From JANLYQ01 sp031365725 (GTDB lineage Bacteria > Actinomycetota > Actinomycetes > JACCUZ01): 64,000 nucleotides of DNA. The stretch covers positions 113,996-177,995 of the forward strand of contig JANLYQ010000014.1 in assembly GCA_031365725.1 (NCBI GenBank), written 5' to 3'. The position numbers and the translations under genes are program-made. The notes beneath the pieces were generated by a model. The model saw only the letters and a list, made by a program, of their open reading frames with translations. It was not told where the DNA came from and did no database searches. Of this stretch, positions 35,427 through 44,105 are shown one piece after another; position 1 is the first letter of the stretch, and every line of letters starts with the position of its first letter.

Positions 35427-36224
35427 ATGGTCGACCTGGCATTCTCCGACGACGGCCCGTTCGACGGTGACGTCGTCCTGCTAGGCGGATCGCTGGGCAG
35501 TACCCGTGCCATGTGGCAGGCGCAGGTACAGCCGCTCGCGGCTGCCGGTCTCCGCGTGGTGCGGTTCGACGCCCGCGGCCATGGCGACTCGCCGGTACCG
35601 CTGGGGCCTTATGACATCGACGATCTCGTCGACGACGTCGTTGCTCTGCTCGATCGACTCGGTGTCGAGCGGGCTCACCTGGTGGGTCTGTCGCTCGGCG
35701 GCATGATCGCGATGCGTACGGCGATCCGCGAGCCGCACCGCGTGGACCGGGTGGTGGCGATGTGCACCTCCGCGCAGCTCGGGCCGTCGTCCGCGTGGGC
35801 CGACCGCATCGCGGCGGTGCGGGCGCACGGGGTGGGGTGGGTGGCGCCGGGCATCGTGTCGCGCTGGTTCACCCAGGAGCGGCAGACCGCTGACCCGGAG
35901 GTGGTGGCGTGGGCCGAGCGGATGCTCGCTTCGACACCGCTGGAGGGATACGTGGGTTGCTGCGCCGCGGTCCAGCAGATGGACCTGCGAGACGAGCTCG
36001 GCTCCATCACCGCGCCGCTGCTGGCGATCGCCGGGGACCAGGACCCGGCTACCCCGCTGCCGCACCTGCAGGCCATCGCCGACGGAGTGCCCGGTGCCAG
36101 GCTTGCTGTTGTCGAGCGGGCAGCGCACCTGGCCAACGTCGAGCAGCCCGTAGCAGTGAACGACCTCCTCATCGAGCATCTGTGCGGCCCAGCAGAAGGC
36201 CCGGTCGACCACCGCGAAGGGTGA
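35427..36224 (+). CDS. Alpha/beta-fold hydrolase (3-oxoadipate enol-lactonase-like)
   Basis: The 265-residue protein has the oxyanion segment LLGGSLGSTRAMW, RFDARGHGDSP, the nucleophile elbow VGLSLGGMIAM, the acid region GDQDPATPL and the catalytic His in ERAAHLANVEQP. These match PcaD-type enol-lactonases, but no other protocatechuate genes are nearby, so the substrate is uncertain. It appears to be a single-gene unit ending in a hairpin shared with the convergent DUF3618 gene. Confidence 0.82.
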   Translation: MVDLAFSDDGPFDGDVVLLGGSLGSTRAMWQAQVQPLAAAGLRVVRFDARGHGDSPVPLGPYDIDDLVDDVVALLDRLGVERAHLVGLSLGGMIAMRTAIREPHRVDRVVAMCTSAQLGPSSAWADRIAAVRAHGVGWVAPGIVSRWFTQERQTADPEVVAWAERMLASTPLEGYVGCCAAVQQMDLRDELGSITAPLLAIAGDQDPATPLPHLQAIADGVPGARLAVVERAAHLANVEQPVAVNDLLIEHLCGPAEGPVDHREG

Positions 36225-36235
36225 TCGACCGGGCC
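36198..36235. terminator. Bidirectional terminator hairpin
   Basis: GGCCCGGTCGA (36198-36208) pairs perfectly with TCGACCGGGCC (36225-36235), an 11-bp stem around a 16-base loop. It spans the stop of the hydrolase and lies 16 bp before the stop of the convergent DUF3618 gene, so it probably terminates both. Confidence 0.65.
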
Positions 36236-36251
36236 ACTTACCGCTTGGGTG

Positions 36252-36947
36252 TCAGTTGTGCTGGTGCTGCTGAACCTCGTCCTTGGCCTGCGCCGCGGAG
36301 TCGGCGACGTTGACCTTGGCGTCGGCTGCCTCGCCCTTGACGGTGCCGACCGCGTCGGTGGCGGTTGCTTTGAGGGCTTGGACGGCGTCCTGAGCCGGGC
36401 CGGTGAGGTTGTCCTTTGCCTCTGCCGCGGCGTCCTTCAGCGGGGCCGTCAGGGTGTCGGAGTGCTCGCTGACCTTGTCCTTGACGGCTGTCGCTGCGTC
36501 CTGCTCCTTCTGGCTCGCGGGCAGTAAGGAGGAGGCCAACCAGCCGACGCCGAAGGCGATGAGGCCCGCGGCAAACGGGTTGCCCTGAGCCCTCCGCTTG
36601 GCGGCGGAGGGTGTCTGAGACGCGGCACCGCCGATCCCGGACGCGAGAGAAGAGGCCTTGTCGGTGGCCGTGCCGAGCGCGCCGTCGTCGGAGGGATCGT
36701 TGCTCGAGCCCATGACCCTCTCCTTGACCGACCCCACGGCGTCCTTGGCGCGGTCGACCTTGCGCTCCATGACCCGGGCGGGGCTGACCTTCTCGGTCAG
36801 GGCGTCGACATCACGGCTGAGGTCGGCACGCGTCGCGTCGATGTTGCGCCGGATGACCTCCGGGTCGTCGCTACGGGTGGTGGTACTGCCGTGCGTGTCG
36901 CTGCTGTAGATGTCAGCGCTGTAGTTGTCGCTGTCGAAGCTGCTCAT
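36252..36947 (-). CDS. DUF3618 membrane-associated protein with repeat-rich tail
   Basis: The 231-residue protein carries the DUF3618 signature (DPEVIRRNIDATRADLSRDVDALTEKVSP, residues about 28-56), one hydrophobic segment (GLIAFGVGWLASSLLP) and long Ala/Lys/Asp-rich helical stretches resembling LEA-like or coiled-coil tails (AKDKVSEHS, KDAAAEAKDNL, KGEAADAK). The family is actinobacterial and linked to envelope or stress functions without a known reaction. ATG follows GAGGAGA. It is the third gene of a three-gene operon. Confidence 0.85.
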   Translation of the reverse strand: MSSFDSDNYSADIYSSDTHGSTTTRSDDPEVIRRNIDATRADLSRDVDALTEKVSPARVMERKVDRAKDAVGSVKERVMGSSNDPSDDGALGTATDKASSLASGIGGAASQTPSAAKRRAQGNPFAAGLIAFGVGWLASSLLPASQKEQDAATAVKDKVSEHSDTLTAPLKDAAAEAKDNLTGPAQDAVQALKATATDAVGTVKGEAADAKVNVADSAAQAKDEVQQHQHN

Positions 36948-36956
36948 GGTGTCTCC

Positions 36957-37388
36957 TCACCGGCCCTTGAGGGCATCGGGAACGTCCTTCAGGGTCTGGA
37001 CAGTGCGCTCCGGTTTGGGGCTGACGGAGGCCAACGTGTTCTTGCCGATGACGGCGAGTGCGCCTGCGATGACGCCCCACACGATGGCCACAACCAGGGC
37101 GGACCAGCCGCGTCCGATGCCGTTGCCCAGCGCCCACCACAGCGTGATGGACAGGAACAGCACCGTCATGTAGCCAGCGAAACCGGCGGCGCCGAGCAGG
37201 CCCGCACCCTTGCCGGCCTTGGTGACCTCCTGCTTGACCTCTGCCTTGGCGAGATCGAGCTCCTGGCGCATCAGAGTGGTGAAGTCGTTGGTGACCTCAC
37301 CGATCAACTCGCCGACCGATCGTCCGGAGACCTCAGGACGATCGGTCTGCGTGGTGGTCGCGCCGGTGTCGGCGTAGGCCCCGCTCAT
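36957..37388 (-). CDS. Actinobacterial Holin-X family membrane protein
   Basis: The 143 residues match Holin-X (holin superfamily III): SVGELIGEVTNDFTTLMRQELDLAKAEV, then two transmembrane helices (GAAGFAGYMTVLFLSITLWW and ALVVAIVWGVIAGALAVIG) and a polar tail. Despite the name, there is no phage context; the family is chromosomal and widespread in actinobacteria. ATGA overlap with the preceding gene and a 9-bp gap to the DUF3618 gene indicate one transcript, suggesting a shared membrane-organising role. Confidence 0.87.
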   Translation of the reverse strand: MSGAYADTGATTTQTDRPEVSGRSVGELIGEVTNDFTTLMRQELDLAKAEVKQEVTKAGKGAGLLGAAGFAGYMTVLFLSITLWWALGNGIGRGWSALVVAIVWGVIAGALAVIGKNTLASVSPKPERTVQTLKDVPDALKGR

Positions 37389-38044
37389 CGCAGACCACCG
37401 CTCGTCACCGGGTCACCGGACAGTGCGATCGAATCGTCCGGCGACAGGACTGGAGCCGGGGTGTCCGTGGGGTAGACAGTCGGGGTGGGGGTGGACGCGG
37501 CGTGACGTGGCGAGGTCGCGTTGTCGTGTGACTTCGCCGAGTCCACGGCACCCCGGGTGAGCCGACCGGCGACGACGCCTGCTGCCACGGCGCCGAGCAG
37601 GAAGGTGCCAGGCTTTCTGCGCGCCATCGACCTCAGCTCGTCGACGATCGTGCCCGGGTCGCGGGACTCGAGCCAGCCGGCGAGGTCGTGCGCCTTCGTC
37701 GCCGCTTGCTGGGCAAGGTCGGTGGCGACTCCGGACTGCCCGGCCTGCCCGTTGCTGGCCATGGAGCGCAGCTCGTCACCGAGCGAGCGCAGGCCAGCAG
37801 CCGCCTTGTCCTTCTGAGCGCCGGACTGCTCGTGCACCTGAGTGGTGACTTCGCGCTTCATGTTGCGGGCCTGGGTCATGCCCTCGGCGACAACATTCTT
37901 ACCCTGCTCGACCGCGGTGCCGGCGACCTGCTGGCCGGACTCCTTCGCGATCTGACCTACCTGAACCGCCTGCTGCTTGGCGGTGTCTGTGATGGGGTTG
38001 GTGCTACTGCTGGGCGGCAGGCCGCCGTACGGTGCGTCGGTCAT
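37385..38044 (-). CDS. LEA-like helical protein with membrane segment (first gene of envelope operon)
   Basis: ATG 38044 follows AAGGAGG. The 219 residues are mostly Ala/Gln/Lys-rich amphipathic helix (TDTAKQQAVQVGQIAKESGQ, AVEQGKNVVAEGMTQARN), then a hydrophobic GTFLLGAVAAGVVAGRL segment and a Ser/Thr/Pro tail. Similar proteins precede Holin-X and DUF3618 genes in actinobacteria. No enzymatic motif is visible. A role as a membrane-associated stress or scaffold protein is inferred. Confidence 0.8.
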   Translation of the reverse strand: MTDAPYGGLPPSSSTNPITDTAKQQAVQVGQIAKESGQQVAGTAVEQGKNVVAEGMTQARNMKREVTTQVHEQSGAQKDKAAAGLRSLGDELRSMASNGQAGQSGVATDLAQQAATKAHDLAGWLESRDPGTIVDELRSMARRKPGTFLLGAVAAGVVAGRLTRGAVDSAKSHDNATSPRHAASTPTPTVYPTDTPAPVLSPDDSIALSGDPVTSGGLR

Positions 38045-38640
38045 GACGCCCTCCTTGTCGTTGGTCTGTCGGGTGGTGCGCGTCTGCAGACCAAGGCTTC
38101 GCCACTCCTGCGGCCTCGAAACACCGCTCGGGGCAATTACACTGTCGGGCCAGAAATTGCATGGGAGGCATGAGTTCGGAGCTGTGTGGCGTTTCAACTC
38201 CGCCCACGCCGTACGACGGCAGCGGCACCTGCCACCCATCCCAGCGCTGCTGCGCCGCTGAGCGATGCCGGGCCCCGGTGGCGAACGGAAGCGACAGCAA
38301 CCGGCACATGCTGGCTCCGTGCGCGACATCGACAGCAGCGCCGAGGACCACCAGATCTGCGTCCGGTCGGAGCGTCAAGATCGCGCCTTGGGCGACGTCG
38401 CTCCCGCGGTGGGCTAGCGCCGACCCCACGTGGACGATCGCCCCACGGTTGCACGCCTTCATCCGCGCCTTCATCCGCGCCAGGACCGACCGGCACGACA
38501 ATTGCTGTCCCGCCCGCAGCCCGCACCTCGGGCGGCGTACGCCGCTCACACTCCCCGCGTCCGGATCGCCCTCACGTCAGGTTGCGCTGGTGCACGGCGG
38601 GTAGTTGCTCAGTCCCGACACCAGCAGGAGGAGATCGAGG
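38045..38640. other. Intergenic region without an intact gene
   Basis: About 600 bp separate the envelope operon from the SRPBCC gene. Several open frames exist here, but none has a ribosome-binding site plus a plausible protein. The only recognisable content is a degraded short-chain dehydrogenase fragment (38400-38530, minus). The promoter of the envelope operon must lie in the left part; I could not define its boxes. Confidence 0.6.
38400..38530 (-). pseudogene. Remnant of a short-chain dehydrogenase/reductase gene
   Basis: Read on the minus strand, one frame gives EVRAAGGTAIVVPV, a typical SDR segment ahead of the NAD-site Asp. Then, after a frame change near 38485, another frame gives MKACNRGAIVHVGSALAHRG, the conserved strand with the catalytic Ser. 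In intact SDRs these blocks are about 60-70 residues apart, so an internal deletion plus frameshift is inferred. A 12-bp duplication (GCGCGGATGAAG twice) lies just after the junction. No catalytic YxxxK follows. Confidence 0.45.
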
Positions 38641-39096
38641 ATGGCGCGCGTGACTCGAGAGATGGCGGTGCCGCCCGCCGCCGTCTGGGCGGTGCTGGCC
38701 GACGGCTGGAGCTATGCCACCTGGGTCGTGGGCACGGTGAAGATCCGCGAGGTCGACCCGGCGTTTCCCGCGGTCGGCAGCAAGCTGCACCACGCCGTCG
38801 GGGCCTGGCCGTTGCTGATCGAGGACGAGACCGAGGTCATCGAGTGCGAGCCGGGACAGCGGCTGCTGCTACAGGCCCGGGGGTGGCCGATGGGCGAAGC
38901 GACCGTCGAGCTTGTCCTGCGCCCGGCGGGCGATGGCACCCGGACCGCGGTGCAGATGTACGAGGAGCCGACCAGCGGACCAGGCGCATGGCTGCAGAAC
39001 CCGGTGGTGGACAAGGTGGGGGAGTGGCGGCTCGTCGAGGCGCTGGACCGGCTACGCCGTCTCGTCGAGGGCCACGCGCATCAGCCTTCGGCCTGA
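38641..39096 (+). CDS. SRPBCC-family (polyketide cyclase/START-like) protein
   Basis: The 151-residue protein begins at ATG after GGAGGAG. It has the SRPBCC opening (REMAVPPAAVWAVLADGWSYATWV), central strands with EVIECEPGQRLLLQ, and a long C-terminal helix (WLQNPVVDKVGEWRLVEALDRLRRL). Family members form a hydrophobic ligand cavity; the ligand here is unknown. It is convergent with the VOC gene and overlaps its 3' end by 16 bp. Confidence 0.85.
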   Translation: MARVTREMAVPPAAVWAVLADGWSYATWVVGTVKIREVDPAFPAVGSKLHHAVGAWPLLIEDETEVIECEPGQRLLLQARGWPMGEATVELVLRPAGDGTRTAVQMYEEPTSGPGAWLQNPVVDKVGEWRLVEALDRLRRLVEGHAHQPSA

Positions 39097-39461
39097 CGCA
39101 CCTGGATGACGTTGCCCTCCGGGTCGTGGCCGTTGACGACGGTCGCGCCGTCCCAGCTCCATTCGCGCTCCGGCCCTTCGACGACACCGCCGGCCTCAGC
39201 GGCCGCCGCACGGGCTCGTGCGATGTCGTCAACCGAGAACGTGAGCTTCACCGGGGTGTCCTCGCGTCGTTGCGGGGGCACCGTCACCGTGACCTGCGCC
39301 GCGAGCTCAGGCGGCATCGACACCAGCACCAGGTCGTACGACGATCCGCTGAGCACCACGAACGACCGCGTGCGTCGGCTCTCGGTCACCCCGAGCGTGG
39401 CGCAGTAGAACCCGGCCAGCCGATCGAGGTCCTGGCCGTAGACGACAGCCGACATGCTCAT
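39081..39461 (-). CDS. VOC/glyoxalase-fold protein
   Basis: The 126-residue protein starts at ATG 39461 after AAAGGAC. It shows the paired beta-alpha-beta-beta-beta pattern: QDLDRLAGFYCATLGV early, KLTFSVDDIARARAAAAEAGG in the middle and the closing HDPEGNVIQVRQ. A glyoxalase or bleomycin-resistance-like dioxygenase fold is clear, but the substrate is not. It lies 43 bp downstream of the FAD oxidoreductase gene on the same strand and may share its transcript. Confidence 0.88.
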   Translation of the reverse strand: MSMSAVVYGQDLDRLAGFYCATLGVTESRRTRSFVVLSGSSYDLVLVSMPPELAAQVTVTVPPQRREDTPVKLTFSVDDIARARAAAAEAGGVVEGPEREWSWDGATVVNGHDPEGNVIQVRQAEG

Positions 39462-39504
39462 GGGGTTGTCCTTTCCGCTCCCGGTACCTACGGCAGGGAG
39501 CTCG

Positions 39505-41109
39505 TTACGACAGCGCCCGCTGGGCTGCCCCCACCAGCCGGTCGTAGACACCCGGCCCGATCCTGGCACGCAGCAACGCCGCCCGCGCAGCGTTCGCGCC
39601 GCAGGCGCCGTGCACACCACCCCCCGGGTGTGCCGAGGAGCCGGCGAGGAACAGCCCGGGGAAGGACGTGTCGGCCCGGCCCAGGCCGGGGGTGGGTCGC
39701 AGCACCAGCTGCTGGTGCAGCGACGCGGTGCCGCCGTTGAGCGCCCCGCCGGGCAGGGACGGGTTGGCTGCTTCGAGCGCAGCCGAGCTCTGCACGCTGC
39801 GTCCGACCACGAGGTCTCGAAAGCCCGGGGCCTGCCGCTCGACCTCGGCCTCGATGCGGTCGGCGAAGGCCGCAACAGCCTCGTCGCTGTGCGCCGCGTG
39901 GGGCAGGTGCGCGTAGGCCCACACCGACTCGGTGCCGGTGGGGGAGCGGGTCGGGTCGGTTGTCGTCATCTGCCCGAGCAGGACGAACGGCCGCTCGGGC
40001 ACGGTGCTGGTGGCGAGGTCGGTGGCGCAGCGGGACAGGTCGTCGAGGTTGCCCCCCAGGTGCACGGTGCCCGCTCCGCGGGCTGCCTCGCTGCGCCACG
40101 GGATCGGGGCAGAGGTCGCCCAGTTGACCTTGATGGTCGCGTTGTCCCAGTGGAACCGGTCGAGGTCGCGGCGGAGCCGGGTCGACAGGTGCTCCTCGCC
40201 GACCATCGACCGGTACAGGTGCGGCGCGGGGACGTCGGCAAGGACACCACGCCGGGCCCGGATGCGCTCGCCCGAAGCCAGCTCGACACCCTCGGCGACC
40301 GACGTACCGAGGACGACGCGAGCCACCGGCGAGGAGCAGCGCAGCTCACCGCCACGGCTGACGAAGCGCGCCGCCAGAGCATCCGACAGTCGCCCCGCCC
40401 CGCCTTCGGGCACCGGGAAACCGTGGTGCTGTCCGAGCATCACCAGCAGCAGGCCGTAGAGCGCGCTGCCGGCCGAGTCCGGAGACAGGTCGGTGTGCAT
40501 CCCGTTGCCGGCGACCAGCAGGCCCGCGCCCTCGCCGCGGAACTCCTCGCTGACGAACCGTCGGGTCGGGAGGACGGCGGTGCGCGCCAGCCGCAGCCCC
40601 CTGTTGACTCCGAGGCGGCGGGCCAGCGACATCGCCGGTCGCACCGGCGGGAAGGGGTGCAGCAACGCGTCAAGCACGGGCCCTTCGACCTCCTGCCAGC
40701 GGGCCGCCCACCGTCGCCACGCCGCCCCGTCACCTGCGGCGAACGAGTCGACACTCTCGGCCGTCGTGTCGATGTCACGGGACAGCAGCACCCCGCGGCC
40801 GTCATCGAGGACGTGCGCGAGGACCTGCGGGGCGTGCACCCAGCGCAGGCCGTGCTGCTCCAGACCCATCGATCCGAGCACCCGCGAGGCAGCGGCCAAG
40901 GGATAGAACGCGCTGAACAGATCGGCGGTGTAACCGGGCACCGGATGGTCATGGGCGCTGCGCACCGCCCCACCGGGGGACTCGGTGGCCTCCAGTAGCA
41001 GGACGCTCCAGCCCGCGTCGACCAACAGGTTGGCCGCCACGAGACCGTTCGGCCCCGCACCCACCACGACCGCGTCGTACGCGAGGTGCGTGGTGAAGGT
41101 CTCTCTCAC
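39505..41109 (-). CDS. FAD-dependent oxidoreductase, phytoene desaturase/PYROXD2-like
   Basis: The 534-residue flavoprotein has the N-terminal dinucleotide motif DAVVVGAGPNGLVAANLLVDAGW followed by LLEATESPGGAVRS. Near the C-terminus is the second FAD block, LFLAGSSAHPGGGVHGACGANAAR. This is the pattern of carotenoid-desaturase-related amine-oxidase-like enzymes of the PYROXD2 group. No carotenoid genes are adjacent, so the substrate is unknown. It ends with TAA, which is rare here, and is divergent from the dehydrogenase at 41211. Confidence 0.88.
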   Translation of the reverse strand: MRETFTTHLAYDAVVVGAGPNGLVAANLLVDAGWSVLLLEATESPGGAVRSAHDHPVPGYTADLFSAFYPLAAASRVLGSMGLEQHGLRWVHAPQVLAHVLDDGRGVLLSRDIDTTAESVDSFAAGDGAAWRRWAARWQEVEGPVLDALLHPFPPVRPAMSLARRLGVNRGLRLARTAVLPTRRFVSEEFRGEGAGLLVAGNGMHTDLSPDSAGSALYGLLLVMLGQHHGFPVPEGGAGRLSDALAARFVSRGGELRCSSPVARVVLGTSVAEGVELASGERIRARRGVLADVPAPHLYRSMVGEEHLSTRLRRDLDRFHWDNATIKVNWATSAPIPWRSEAARGAGTVHLGGNLDDLSRCATDLATSTVPERPFVLLGQMTTTDPTRSPTGTESVWAYAHLPHAAHSDEAVAAFADRIEAEVERQAPGFRDLVVGRSVQSSAALEAANPSLPGGALNGGTASLHQQLVLRPTPGLGRADTSFPGLFLAGSSAHPGGGVHGACGANAARAALLRARIGPGVYDRLVGAAQRALS

Positions 41110-41210
41110 CGATGACTCCTGACCTGAGTGACTCGCCGCTCACCGGGTACACGCCCGTCGACGTAGGACGACGTATTGAGCGACCTACCCGACGACGAGG
41201 AGACCACACC

Positions 41211-42404
41211 GTGCGAGCACTCACCTGGCAGGGCCGGCGCGACGTCCGCGTGGAGACCGTGCCCGACCCGGTGATCCAGCAGCCGACCGACGCCGTGATC
41301 CGGGTGACGTCCTCGGCCATCTGCGGCTCCGACCTGCACCTCTACGAGGTCCTCGGGCCGTACCTCACCCCTGGCGACATCCTGGGTCACGAGCCGATGG
41401 GGATCGTCGAGGAGGTCGGCAGCGAGGTCACCCACATCAGGCCGGGCGACCGGGTCGTCATCCCGTTCAACATCTCCTGCGGCTCGTGCTGGATGTGCTC
41501 GCGCGGCCTTTTCGCCCAGTGCGAGACCACACAGGTCCGCGACCAGGGCAAGGGCGCATCGCTGTTCGGCTACACCTCGCTGTACGGCGCGGTTCCCGGC
41601 GGACAGGCCGAGTACCTGCGAGTGCCGCAGGCGCACTTCGGCCCGATCAAGGTGCCCGCGGGCACGCCGGACGAGCAGTTCCTCTACCTCTCCGACGTGC
41701 TGCCCACGGCGTGGCAGGCCGTGAAGTACGCCGATGTGCCCGACGGTGGCACCCTCGCCGTGCTAGGCCTCGGCCCGATCGGACAGATGGCCACCCGCAT
41801 CGCCCGGCACCTCGGTGTCGAGCGGGTGATCGGTGTCGACTCGGTGGCCGCGCGTCTGACCATGGCCACCCGGCACGGCGTAGAGACCCTGAACATGAGC
41901 GACGTCGACGACGTAGCAGAGGAGCTCATCGCCCGCACCGGCGGACGTGGGCCGGATGCGGTGATCGACGCCGTCGGCATGGAGGCGCACGGCTCGTCGC
42001 GTGGCACCGCCGCCAAGCTCGCACAGGCCGCTGTCGGTCTGCTGCCCGACGCGATAGCGCAACCGCTGACCGACAAGCTCGCCGTCGACCGCCTCGACGC
42101 GCTCTACGCCGCCCTCAAAGCCGTCCGTCGTGGCGGCACCGTGTCCCTGTCCGGTGTCTACGGCGGCGAGGTCGACCCGATGCCGATGATGGAGATGTTC
42201 GACCGCGGCATCACGTTGCGCATGGGTCAGGCGCACGTGAAGCGCTGGATCGACGACATCCTGCCGCTGGTCTCCGACGACTCCGACCCGCTCGGCGTGC
42301 TGGACCTCGCCACCCACCGCGTGCCCTTGGACGAGGCTCCGCACATGTACGAGATCTTCCAGAAGAAGGAGGACGATTGCATCAAGGTCGTGCTCGCCCC
42401 GTGA
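41211..42404 (+). CDS. Zinc-dependent alcohol dehydrogenase (glutathione-independent formaldehyde dehydrogenase-like)
   Basis: The 397-residue MDR-superfamily enzyme starts at GTG 41211 after GAGGAGA; the earlier in-frame start lacks support. Catalytic zinc residues lie in SAICGSDLHLYE and GHEPMGIVEEVG, structural zinc cysteines in ISCGSCWMCSRGLFAQCE, and the Rossmann motif is VLGLGPIGQMA. The extended region before the C-terminus matches the FDH-like subgroup. It probably oxidises an alcohol or aldehyde with NAD(P). GTGA overlap couples it to the SDR gene that follows. Confidence 0.92.
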   Translation: MRALTWQGRRDVRVETVPDPVIQQPTDAVIRVTSSAICGSDLHLYEVLGPYLTPGDILGHEPMGIVEEVGSEVTHIRPGDRVVIPFNISCGSCWMCSRGLFAQCETTQVRDQGKGASLFGYTSLYGAVPGGQAEYLRVPQAHFGPIKVPAGTPDEQFLYLSDVLPTAWQAVKYADVPDGGTLAVLGLGPIGQMATRIARHLGVERVIGVDSVAARLTMATRHGVETLNMSDVDDVAEELIARTGGRGPDAVIDAVGMEAHGSSRGTAAKLAQAAVGLLPDAIAQPLTDKLAVDRLDALYAALKAVRRGGTVSLSGVYGGEVDPMPMMEMFDRGITLRMGQAHVKRWIDDILPLVSDDSDPLGVLDLATHRVPLDEAPHMYEIFQKKEDDCIKVVLAP

Positions 42405-43306
42405 CGAGCGCAGCCGTTCACCCGGTTCACGGCCGGGTCGTTGTCGTCACCGGAGCCTCCAGCGGCATCGGCCGAGCCACCGCGCACGAGCTGTCCCGGC
42501 TCGGTGCTCGGCTCGTGCTCTCGGCCCGCTCCGCCGTGTCGCTGGAGGCGGCCGCGGGGGAGTGCCGCGCGCTCGGCGGCGACGTGGTCACCGTCGTCGC
42601 CGACGTGCTCGACGAGGACGACGTACGCCGGGTCCGTGCTGCTGCAGTCCAACGCTTCGGGGGGCTCGACGCCTGGGTGCACACCGCGGCGGTCGTCGCC
42701 TACGGCCGGTTCGAGGACGTGCCGGCTGAGACCTTCCGCCGGGTGCTCGACACCGGGGTGCACGGCTCGGTGTATGCCGCTCGAGTGGCGCTGGAGGCGT
42801 TCCGCGAGCAAGGGCACGGCACGTTGGTGCTCACCGGCTCGCTGCTCGGGGAGATTGCCACGCCCTACATGAGCAGCTATGTCACCTCGAAGTGGGCGGT
42901 GCGAGGCCTGGCGCGAGTGTTGGCGATCGAGGCACGGGAGACGCCGGACATCCACGTGTGCGTCGTCGCGCCGGGCGGAGTGGACACCCCGGTCTACCTG
43001 CAGGCCGCCAACTTCGCGGGCCGGATCGGCCGGCCACCGCCCCCGGTCGACCCGCCGGAGAAGGTGGCCCGCGCCATCGTGCGTACCCTGGTCGATCACC
43101 GCCCGCGCCGGTCCGTGGGACCGGCCAACCTGGTCGCCCGCCTCGGGTTCACGGCCACGCCGTCGGTGTTCGACCTGCTGGTCGGACCAATGATGCGACT
43201 GGCCGGCCTGTCGCGGACGAAGGTCGAGGCGCACGAGGGCAACGTCTTCGCGCCGGCGCCGGAAGGCGATGCGGTGCACGGTCGCTGGGGCCGCCGCCTA
43301 CGGTGA
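42401..43306 (+). CDS. Short-chain dehydrogenase/reductase
   Basis: The 301-residue protein has the cofactor motif TGASSGIGRA (residues about 18-27), a TAAVVAYG strand in place of NNAG, catalytic Ser in VLTGSLLG, and YVTSKWAV (Tyr-x-x-x-Lys). The C-terminal 90 residues form a hydrophobic extension seen in membrane-associated SDRs. It is translationally coupled to the zinc dehydrogenase and followed at 5 bp by a siderophore-interacting-type flavoprotein gene, so the three form an oxidoreductase operon. Confidence 0.92.
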   Translation: MTSAAVHPVHGRVVVVTGASSGIGRATAHELSRLGARLVLSARSAVSLEAAAGECRALGGDVVTVVADVLDEDDVRRVRAAAVQRFGGLDAWVHTAAVVAYGRFEDVPAETFRRVLDTGVHGSVYAARVALEAFREQGHGTLVLTGSLLGEIATPYMSSYVTSKWAVRGLARVLAIEARETPDIHVCVVAPGGVDTPVYLQAANFAGRIGRPPPPVDPPEKVARAIVRTLVDHRPRRSVGPANLVARLGFTATPSVFDLLVGPMMRLAGLSRTKVEAHEGNVFAPAPEGDAVHGRWGRRLR

Positions 43307-43310
43307 GGGG

Positions 43311-44096
43311 ATGGCCGCCGAGACCGAACCTGACCCGTTCGCCGACAGCGTCGCGCTGGCTGCCCGGATGGGCGCGGAGCTGATGACCCTGACCGTCGCC
43401 TCGGTGGAGCCGCTGTCGCCCACCATGGTGCGGGTCGTGCTCGACGGCGACGCGTTGCGCAGCATCGACCCGTTGCCAGGGCAAGACCTCATGCTCACCG
43501 TGCCAGGAGTCGAGCCCAAGGTGCGGCGCCGCTGGACCATGCGGCGCCACGACAAAGCCGCCGGCACGGTCTGGCTGGACATCGCCCTGCACGAGGTCGA
43601 GGGGATCAGCGACCTGCACCGCGGCCCGGTCGGTGGCGCTGTCGAGGCCATCGGTCCCCGCGGCAAGGTGCACATCGAGCCGACCGCCACCCATCACCAC
43701 TTCCTCGGCGACCAGAGTTTCCTCCCGGCCGCGTTCGCCATGGCCGAGTCGGTGCAGCCGCCGGCGGGAGTGGTGGTGACGCTCGCGGTGCCCGAGGGTC
43801 CGGACCGGCTCGCCGTCGACCTCCCCACCAGTCAGAGCGGGGTGCGCTGGGTCGACCCGACCGCAGTCCCTGATCTGGCGCGCGCTCTCGTCGAGACGGC
43901 CGCGATCGGCGGCGGCATCCCCGGTGCGGTGGCCTACGTCGGGGGTGAGATGGCTCTGGTCACCAGCATCCGCAGCCTTCTGGTGACCGAGCTCGGGTGG
44001 GACCGTGAGGCCGTCAAGCCCAAGCCGTACTGGCGCCGTGGCATGGCCAACGCCCGGCACGGTGAGCCGGCCAAGGACGACAACCCCCGCGGATAG
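43311..44096 (+). CDS. Siderophore-interacting FAD-binding reductase
   Basis: The 261-residue protein has an FAD-binding barrel (VRVVLDGDALRSI, RRRWTMRRHD, WLDIALHE, GPVGGAVEAIGPRGKV) and an NAD-domain-like C-terminal half ending KPKPYWRRGMANAR, the signature of siderophore-interacting ferric reductases. It would release iron from ferric chelates in the cytoplasm using NAD(P)H. No siderophore transport genes are nearby. ATG 43311 lies very close to the SDR stop. Confidence 0.87.
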   Translation: MAAETEPDPFADSVALAARMGAELMTLTVASVEPLSPTMVRVVLDGDALRSIDPLPGQDLMLTVPGVEPKVRRRWTMRRHDKAAGTVWLDIALHEVEGISDLHRGPVGGAVEAIGPRGKVHIEPTATHHHFLGDQSFLPAAFAMAESVQPPAGVVVTLAVPEGPDRLAVDLPTSQSGVRWVDPTAVPDLARALVETAAIGGGIPGAVAYVGGEMALVTSIRSLLVTELGWDREAVKPKPYWRRGMANARHGEPAKDDNPRG

Positions 44097-44105
44097 AATC
44101 TCGGG

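Noticed and set aside
36957..37388. Phage holin as evidence of a prophage
   Set aside because: The protein is of the chromosomal Holin-X type, and no integrase, capsid or lysin genes are near.
38161..38604. 147-codon plus-strand frame in the 600-bp gap
   Set aside because: No ribosome-binding site, Cys/Ser/Arg-rich translation, and SDR-like remnants lie on the other strand.
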